Below are positions 15,838 to 21,142 of a DNA stretch of 21,142 nt, piece after piece; positions within the stretch are counted from its first letter, which is position 1, and each line of letters opens with the position of its first letter. Source of the stretch: CAZSWS01 sp964610765 (GTDB lineage: Bacteria > Bacteroidota > Bacteroidia > Bacteroidales > Tannerellaceae); contig CAZSWS010000051.1 in the NCBI GenBank assembly GCA_964610765.1, positions 1 to 21,142 on the forward strand. The letters run 5' to 3'. The position numbers and the translations under genes were made by a program. The notes below the pieces were generated by a model. The model had not been told where the DNA came from. It worked only from the letters and a program-made list of their open reading frames with translations, and did not search any database.

Positions 15838-16665
15838 TTAATTCTGCAATCTGAATGTAACCGGTACTGTATAATATACTTTCACGGCTCTACCATTTTG
15901 CATACCAGGAATCCATTTAGGCATTGCCTGAATAACCCGCATAGCTTCCTTATCACAAGATGGGTCTAGCTTTTGAATAACTTTCACATCAGATATTGCA
16001 CCCGTCTCACTTACCACAAACTCAAGAGTTACACGTCCTTGAATTCCGTTTTCAGCGGCAATTACCGGATACTGAATATTATCATTCAAGTATTTCATCA
16101 ATTCCTTCTCTCCTCCCGGAAATTCAGGCATTTGCTCAACACCCCGATAAATTTGTTCTTCTACCTTTTCTTCAATCACCACTTGGTGTTGTTGTAGGTC
16201 GGCAATATCCACCGCATCTTCGTCATCTGTTCCCTCTTGGTCCAAAATAGAAATCTGAATTTTAGTTTCCAGAAGCTCATCTTGAGACTTGAGTTCGTTC
16301 TCATCAGTAACCTCCTCAGCATCCACAATCTTTGGAGCTACATATTGGACAGTTTCTTTCAACGGAGGGGGTGGTGGGGCTGTTTCTTCACGAATGAGCT
16401 GTTGCTCTTCCAATTGTTTTTCAAGCTCAAGGTCAATCAGCTGAGTTACTTCAGCAATTTGCACTTGTTCTTTCGCTTTCGGCGTGACTGTTTCAATCAA
16501 AGTCGGTAAAAACGCTAAAAAAGCAGCTAATAAAACGGTACAAAGAAACGCAATAAGGTGCCTTTTCGTCGACAATTCACGTAGCTTATATGCTCCATAG
16601 TTTTTATTTTTACCATCAAAGACTAAATCAATCCAAGCAGTTGAGTCTAATTTTATATCTCTCAT
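15838..16665 (-). CDS. tonB: TonB-family energy transducer
   Basis: A 275-residue protein. Cytoplasmic start (about 1-34), a single membrane helix at about 36-56 (LIAFLCTVLLAAFLAFLP), a charged and proline-bearing periplasmic span (about 60-170, with APPPPPLKE at 96-104), and a C-terminal TonB domain at about 180-275. That domain shows the Bacteroidetes form: EFPGGEKELMKYLNDNIQYP, IQGRVTLEFVV, GAISDVKVIQ, the CDKEAMRVIQAMPKWIPG segment and VPVTFRL at the end. It passes the force of the ExbB/ExbD motor to TonB-dependent outer-membrane transporters. It follows the second ExbD by 18 nt, in one operon with its motor. Confidence 0.95.
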   Translation of the reverse strand: MRDIKLDSTAWIDLVFDGKNKNYGAYKLRELSTKRHLIAFLCTVLLAAFLAFLPTLIETVTPKAKEQVQIAEVTQLIDLELEKQLEEQQLIREETAPPPPPLKETVQYVAPKIVDAEEVTDENELKSQDELLETKIQISILDQEGTDDEDAVDIADLQQHQVVIEEKVEEQIYRGVEQMPEFPGGEKELMKYLNDNIQYPVIAAENGIQGRVTLEFVVSETGAISDVKVIQKLDPSCDKEAMRVIQAMPKWIPGMQNGRAVKVYYTVPVTFRLQN

Positions 16666-16683
16666 AATTACAATTCCTTAAAG

Positions 16684-17331
16684 TTATTGCTGTGGCACCG
16701 CTTGGCCTTTCGCATGATAGTTATCTAACAAGGTGAAGTCTCCTTCAGCCATTTCTACAATCGCATATTTACCAATACTGCAAATATGCATTTCGTCTAG
16801 TATATCCACAAGATTCTTAAAGTTAGACCCTTCCATCGGTTTGATGATAACGGTCTGTCCGTGAACCTTGTCGTTTCTAATTTCCTTTGATTGTTCTTCG
16901 TATGCCTCTTCCGAAATTTGATTACGAGCCTTTTTAAGATTCAGTTCATACATATTTAGAACCGGAATCTTATTACGTTCAATCAACATCTTGCGTAAAC
17001 CTTCGGGAGAGTAATCTGTCTCTACTAAAGTTGTCCAATCCTCATAATTGGGTTTACCAAAATAATAGTAAGCCAAATCATTTTCTCCTAAAATGATTGT
17101 TATAGTATGCGTATCTTTAACTTTACTTCTATCTTCATCCGAAAGGTTTTTATCGTCTTTGGAAGGCAATACAAGATCCATAGTCTTAGGCTTCTGCATG
17201 GTTGTTGCAAACATAAAGAATGTTATTAATAACATATTCATGTCAACCATAGGAGTAAAGTCAACCCGAAGTGTTTTTTGTTCTGGTTGGTTTCTTTTCT
17301 TTTCTCCACCGCCTGTATTTACATTTGCCAT
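16684..17331 (-). CDS. exbD: ExbD-family protein, long form (second of the cluster)
   Basis: A 215-residue ExbD-like protein. The single helix at about 28-45 carries the conserved aspartate D30 in VDFTPMVDMNMLLITFFMF, and LPSKDDKN follows in the periplasm. Classical ExbD has about 140 residues; this one has some 70 extra, mostly between the first periplasmic strand (THTITIILGEND) and the C-terminal part (VIIKPMEGSNFKNLVDILDEM). The insert holds a charged region (NLKKARNQISEEAYEEQSKE) likely to be helical. It lies between another long ExbD gene and tonB, with 19 and 18 nt spacings. Confidence 0.92.
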   Translation of the reverse strand: MANVNTGGGEKKRNQPEQKTLRVDFTPMVDMNMLLITFFMFATTMQKPKTMDLVLPSKDDKNLSDEDRSKVKDTHTITIILGENDLAYYYFGKPNYEDWTTLVETDYSPEGLRKMLIERNKIPVLNMYELNLKKARNQISEEAYEEQSKEIRNDKVHGQTVIIKPMEGSNFKNLVDILDEMHICSIGKYAIVEMAEGDFTLLDNYHAKGQAVPQQ

Positions 17332-17350
17332 GTTTTATTCTCCTTTTTTA

Positions 17351-17965
17351 TCACTGAATATCCAACTCAGGCATTCCCCTTAAGTTGGTTATCAAATTAA
17401 AACGATTGACTTTGGCGTCTTGAAACGTTCCAAAGACTTTTTCAACTTCCGTATAAGGTGTACTAACGTCTGCCTTGATGGCAAAGGTCAAATCTTTATT
17501 TACTCGCTTTGCTAACTCCACCCAACTTTTCAACTGATTATTTGCACTATCCGCAGGAATCGATGACTCTTGAAGCAATCGATCCTGATCCTCCAAGGGT
17601 AAATTTAAGAATCCTTGGAGAGAAGCTATTGGTACGCCAATAGCTGTTGCCTCGCGGAAAGAAATCGTTTGTTCTGGTGTAAACTGAATACCATAATCTA
17701 AACCTATCAACTCAAGCATCATTTGTTTGTCCTCTGGCTTATCCAAAGTCATCCAAACCTGACCCTTGGGGCTGATTAGAACCGTAGCTAAATTCAGCTC
17801 AGGAATCTGTATATCTTGTACAGACTGAGGAGCATTGACAGATATTGGTTCTTTAGGTATAAAGGTGGCATTTAGCATGAAAAATGTTAACAAAAGCACA
17901 GTTACGTCACTCATCGCCGTCATGTCGATGAACGTATCATGTTTCTTTGTCTTAACTTTTGACAT
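17351..17965 (-). CDS. exbD: ExbD-family protein, long form (first of the cluster)
   Basis: A 204-residue ExbD-like protein with one helix at about 18-33 and the conserved aspartate D20 in DMTAMSDVTVLLLTFFML. The periplasmic part starts as in ExbD (ISVNAPQSVQ, then LATVLISPKGQVWM) and ends with LTFAIKADVSTPYTEVEKVF, the usual C-terminal motif, but about 60 residues are inserted between them (including EDKQMMLELIGLDYG and LEDQDRLLQESSIP). It differs clearly from the neighbouring ExbD, so the motor may hold two different ExbD chains. It follows exbB by 48 nt. Confidence 0.92.
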   Translation of the reverse strand: MSKVKTKKHDTFIDMTAMSDVTVLLLTFFMLNATFIPKEPISVNAPQSVQDIQIPELNLATVLISPKGQVWMTLDKPEDKQMMLELIGLDYGIQFTPEQTISFREATAIGVPIASLQGFLNLPLEDQDRLLQESSIPADSANNQLKSWVELAKRVNKDLTFAIKADVSTPYTEVEKVFGTFQDAKVNRFNLITNLRGMPELDIQ

Positions 17966-18013
17966 GTTTATTTAGTTTATTGCTTTATAAATCATTTAAA
18001 ATTCAAAAATAAC

Positions 18014-18805
18014 TTACGCGTGTTTTGTAGTATAGGTTTGACCGATAGCAAAACCAACTTCGTCAATAGCGTTAGTCATATTTCTAACTCTACCTGAAAA
18101 ATAAGTATAAGCAATAATAGCAAGAGCACCTGTCGCAATACCCATAGCCGTATTCAATAGGGCCTCAGAAATAGCTAATGAAAGAGCGATTGAGTCTGCA
18201 CTTCCTTCTTGAGCCAGGGCACCAAACGCACGAATCATACCGATAACCGTACCTAATAACCCAATCAATGTACCTAGAGAAGAAATAGCTGCAATAATAT
18301 CTAAGTTTTTCTCTAAATAAGGCAATTCCAATGTAGTAGCTTCTTCTATTTCATTTTGAATAACCGTAGCTTTCTCATCATTGTTTAAGTTCGTGATTTT
18401 CTCAACATCTTCGTATCTGATTAAACCAGCTTTCAAAATATTAGCAACAGAACCTTTTTGTTCGTCACAAAGTTGAGAAGCACCAGCGATATCGCCATTA
18501 TCTAATTTAGCCTTTGCAGCATAAATAAATTTGTCTACACTACCTTTTCCTGAAGCTCTGTTCAACGCAAAGATACGCTCAATTGATAGACATACAGCTG
18601 TCAAAAGAGTAGCCATGTTAAACGGAATAACCACCCCACCTGTGTACAATGTACCGAAGATGTTTATTGCGTGTCCTTTTTCATTAAAGTTACTGTCCGC
18701 AGCACATACTGTATAGAAAAACGTGAATGCCACAACAGCGCAACCTAAGATTATAAATCCAGCAGATGCACCTTTAGATCTTACTTTTAATTTCTTTGTT
18801 TCCAT
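18014..18805 (-). CDS. exbB: ExbB/TolQ/MotA-family proton channel protein of the TonB cluster
   Basis: A 263-residue inner-membrane protein and the first gene of the cluster. Hydrophobic helices lie at about 15-35 (GFIILGCAVVAFTFFYTV), 55-75 (GGVVIPFNMATLLTAVCLSI), 165-190 and 210-232. The last two form the conserved core; SSLGTLIGLLGTVIGMIRAF is the family signature. With ExbD it forms the proton-driven motor that energises TonB. The gene is preceded by an AT-rich region with a promoter-like box about 120 bp upstream. It is not a close copy of the other ExbB at 2171-1443. Confidence 0.94.
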   Translation of the reverse strand: METKKLKVRSKGASAGFIILGCAVVAFTFFYTVCAADSNFNEKGHAINIFGTLYTGGVVIPFNMATLLTAVCLSIERIFALNRASGKGSVDKFIYAAKAKLDNGDIAGASQLCDEQKGSVANILKAGLIRYEDVEKITNLNNDEKATVIQNEIEEATTLELPYLEKNLDIIAAISSLGTLIGLLGTVIGMIRAFGALAQEGSADSIALSLAISEALLNTAMGIATGALAIIAYTYFSGRVRNMTNAIDEVGFAIGQTYTTKHA

Positions 18806-19291
18806 AATAAATTGATGATAACTGTTAAATAATTGTTTTATTTTGTTATTAATTTGAAATTCGCAAACTTTTTTATATCAAAATTGGTTTTTTATAGATA
18901 TGCCAAATTGTTTTCATTACGCAAACTTAGTAAATGATTTATTACAGTTTTGCTAATTAACAAATATTATAAGTCATTTCCTGCAATATTTTGCCATAGG
19001 AAGCAGCTTAAACAAAAAAACACTGGCATTAGATCTTCTTTTATCATTAATTTCTTACATAGAAAAGTGATTGTTTTTTGCTTTTCCTAAGGGTTATTCA
19101 TGGTCATATACCTCAATTTACATCTCGATATATTAAATCAGAAAAGCAATATACACTTCCCTTTCAATTGCGAATATATTAATTAATTCTATTACACAAA
19201 ACACTTATACAAAAAATAACATAAGCCAATCCCAATACCTAAAGATGCATAATTCATGGACACTTCTGCATAAACTATTGACAACAAACAA
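18806..19291. other. AT-rich intergenic region
   Basis: A 486-bp gap between sulP and the exbB of the TonB cluster, both on the minus strand. I see no gene, tRNA or strong terminator hairpin. The only clear signal is the promoter-like box at 18922-18929. A weak six-base-pair AT hairpin (AAAAG/CTTTT near 19062-19085) is not convincing as a terminator for sulP. Confidence 0.5.
18922..18929 (-). promoter_or_regulatory. Candidate -7 box for the exbB-exbD-exbD-tonB cluster
   Basis: Minus-strand TAAGTTTG fits TAnnTTTG and is the only such match in the 486-bp gap before exbB. It would give a leader of about 110 nt. A TTTG lies upstream but 31 bp away rather than the usual 19-21, so the -33 box is missing or weak. 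Confidence 0.4.
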
Positions 19292-21141
19292 CTACTTTAT
19301 AGTCATTATTTCTCTAGCTCGCTCCAATGCTTCGTGAATATTAGAACGAATATTTTCTTCGCCTAAAGCAGCAGCCAAACCACTTTTCACTAACGACTCC
19401 CGAACTGCATCATTTACTCCGGATAAAACCAAGCGTATTTTCTCACCCTTAGACAGCCTATAAAGGCTCTCCAGGTTGTGCAGTCCCGTAGAATCAATAA
19501 AAGGCACTCTACNNNNNNNNNNNNNNNNNNNNNNNNNNNNNNNNNNNNNNNNNNNNNNNNNNNNNNNNNNNNNNNNNNNNNNNNNNNNNNNNNNNNNNNN
19601 NNNNNNNNNNNNCTATAAAGGCTCTCCAGGTTGTGCAGTCCCGTAGAATCAATAAAAGGCACTCTACGCATTCGGATAATCCGAACCTGGGGTTTATCAC
19701 CCACCAACTTCATATATTCATCAAACTTATTCGCAATACCAAAGAAAAACGGTCCCTCTATTTCATACACTTCTACACCATCAGGAATAGTCAGCACCTC
19801 ATCTGCATACGGGGTGTCTATGCCTGAGCTCAAGTTAACAACTTCTGTATTTACCGTAATACGTGTTGTTTCAGTAACTCGCTTCATAAACAACACCATA
19901 GCAATCAGCAGTCCTACCTCAATAGCAATAGTCAAATCAAATATAACCGTTAGGAAAAAGGTCGTTAAAAGCACTGCCATATCACTTCTGGAATTTTTCA
20001 ACAACGAACGGAACGTCCGCCACTCACTCATATTATACGAGACGACAATCAGTACTCCCGCAAGACAGGCCATCGGAATATGTTTAGTAAGGGGGGTAAG
20101 AAACAAGAAAATGAGTAAAAGAACAAAAGCATGGATAAGGCCGGCAACAGGTGTTCGTCCACCATTATTAATATTAGTCATGGTTCGCGCTATGGCACCC
20201 GTCACAGGGATACCCCCAAAGAAAGGTACAACAAGGTTAGCTGTTCCTTGTGCAATCAACTCCGTGTTAGAATTATGCTTCTCCCCGATAACTCCATCAG
20301 CCACAGTTGCCGACAATAAAGATTCAATCGCACATAATATAGCTATGGTAAAAGCAGAAGGCAGCAACAAATGAATTGTCTGCATATTTAAAGATATCCG
20401 AGTAGGCTCAGGCAAGGCAGCTTGGATAGTAAAACGATCTCCAATAGTTTCAATTCCCGAAACACCAAACATCTTTAAAAAATAAACAATAACAGTCATT
20501 ACTATAATTGCCAATAAAGAGCCGGGTATTTTCTTAGATAAGCGGGGTGTTTTCATAATTATGAATATACTCACCAATCCAATCACCAAAGGCAATAAAG
20601 ACATGGTGTGAAAGTTTTCAAAATAAAGCACCCATTTAGAGAGGAAGTCTCCCGGCACTTTATCAATATGCAATCCGAATAGATCTTTAATCTGCGTCGT
20701 AAAAATAGTTAGCGCGATACCACTGGTAAAACCTACTACAATAGGATAAGGTATAAACTTAATAATTGTACCCAACCGGAGCAAACCCATCAACAGCAGC
20801 ATAATTCCTGCAATGAATGTTGCTACAGCCAGACCCTCTATCCCAAAATTATGTATAATACCATATACGATAACAATAAAAGCGCCGGTAGGTCCACCTA
20901 TTTGCACAGAACTTCCTCCAAAAAAGGATACTATAAATCCTCCTATAATAGCGGTGATTAATCCTTTCTCAGGAGTTACTCCACTTGCTATACCAAATGC
21001 GATGGCAAGCGGCAAAGCTACAATCCCAACAATCACACCAGCCATTAAGTCACTAATGAAGCGCTCTTTCGAATAGTTTTTAAAAAGCGCAAACAACTTG
21101 GGCTGAAAATCAATAGACAGCTTATCAATATATGATTTCAT
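19292..21141 (-). CDS. SulP-family anion transporter with STAS domain, interrupted by an assembly gap
   Basis: Broken in the given sequence by 100 N with 55-bp duplicated flanks; removing 155 bp gives 1695 bp and an intact 564-residue protein. N-terminal part: a many-helix SulP transporter domain (ISDLMAGVIVGIVALPLAIAFG at the start, SVQIGGPTGAFIVI, PYPIVVGFTSGIAL, FGGIPVTGAIARTMTNI). C-terminal part, from about 440: a cytoplasmic STAS domain with the DSTG motif at 498-501 (VPFIDSTGLHNLESL). SulP proteins move sulfate, bicarbonate or dicarboxylates with H+ or Na+; the substrate cannot be named here. The ATG at 21141 is one base from the window edge, so its upstream signals are not visible. 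Confidence 0.92.
19458..19667. repeat. 55-bp duplicate contig ends around a 100-N gap
   Basis: Bases 19458-19512 and 19613-19667 are the same 55 bp on both sides of exactly 100 N (19513-19612), within the STAS region of the SulP gene. This is the same pattern as at 14850-15059 and an assembly artefact. Confidence 0.93.
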
Positions 21142-21142
21142 A

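Noticed and set aside
18806..19291. A small RNA or hidden gene in the large AT-rich gap
   Set aside because: No stable hairpin followed by a T-run and no credible frame was seen; only a promoter-like box stands out.
19631..20374. A 247-codon open frame on the plus strand
   Set aside because: It is antisense to the conserved SulP core, has no recognisable domain, and its composition is that of a shadow frame.
19292..21141. SulP gene as truncated, with a separate small STAS protein downstream
   Set aside because: The same type of assembly gap; collapsing the duplicate gives one 564-residue protein.

Overview
The window looks like chromosome from a member of the Bacteroidota, most likely the order Bacteroidales. 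The signs are an AT-rich sequence, promoter elements of the Bacteroidetes type (TAnnTTTG) with few strong Shine-Dalgarno sites, a complex I operon that lacks nuoE, nuoF and nuoG and has a fused nuoCD, and an ExbB-ExbD-ExbD-TonB cluster. The genus cannot be fixed from this sequence. Except for one metallophosphoesterase gene near the left end, every gene lies on the minus strand, so transcription runs from right to left.

From right to left: (1) 21141-19292 is a SulP-family anion transporter with a STAS domain. (2) 19291-18806 is an AT-rich gap with the likely promoter of the next cluster. (3) 18805-12773 is an energy-transduction cluster: ExbB, two long ExbD proteins, TonB, then after a terminator-like hairpin a 66-residue two-helix membrane protein, a PstS-like lipoprotein and a secreted TPR protein. 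It ends in a strong hairpin terminator. (4) 12772-12426 is the nuo promoter and leader region. (5) 12425-2287 is the operon nuoA-B-CD-H-I-J-K-L-M-N, closed by a terminator at 2201-2248. (6) 2171-1012 is a second ExbB-ExbD pair without a TonB. (7) 990-961 is a shared terminator between convergent genes. (8) 344-955 on the plus strand is the phosphoesterase. (9) 1-343 is non-coding, with two copies of a short palindromic REP-like element and a pyrimidine-rich stretch.

Much of the window concerns the proton motive force: complex I makes it, and two ExbB/ExbD motors spend it, one of them with TonB to drive outer-membrane transport.

Two runs of exactly 100 N (14905-15004 and 19513-19612) are each flanked by the same 55 bp on both sides. 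Removing one copy plus the Ns restores a single open frame in each case (315 aa for the PstS-like protein, 564 aa for SulP). These are scaffolding artefacts between overlapping contigs, not biological repeats or broken genes.

I did not find a clearly new system. The most interesting points are a complex I lacking its NADH-oxidising module, with a NuoM that has leucine where the TM7 lysine is expected; the TonB cluster with two enlarged ExbDs and an orphan PstS-like lipoprotein; and the nuo upstream region, with a dyad and a possible 19-residue leader peptide.
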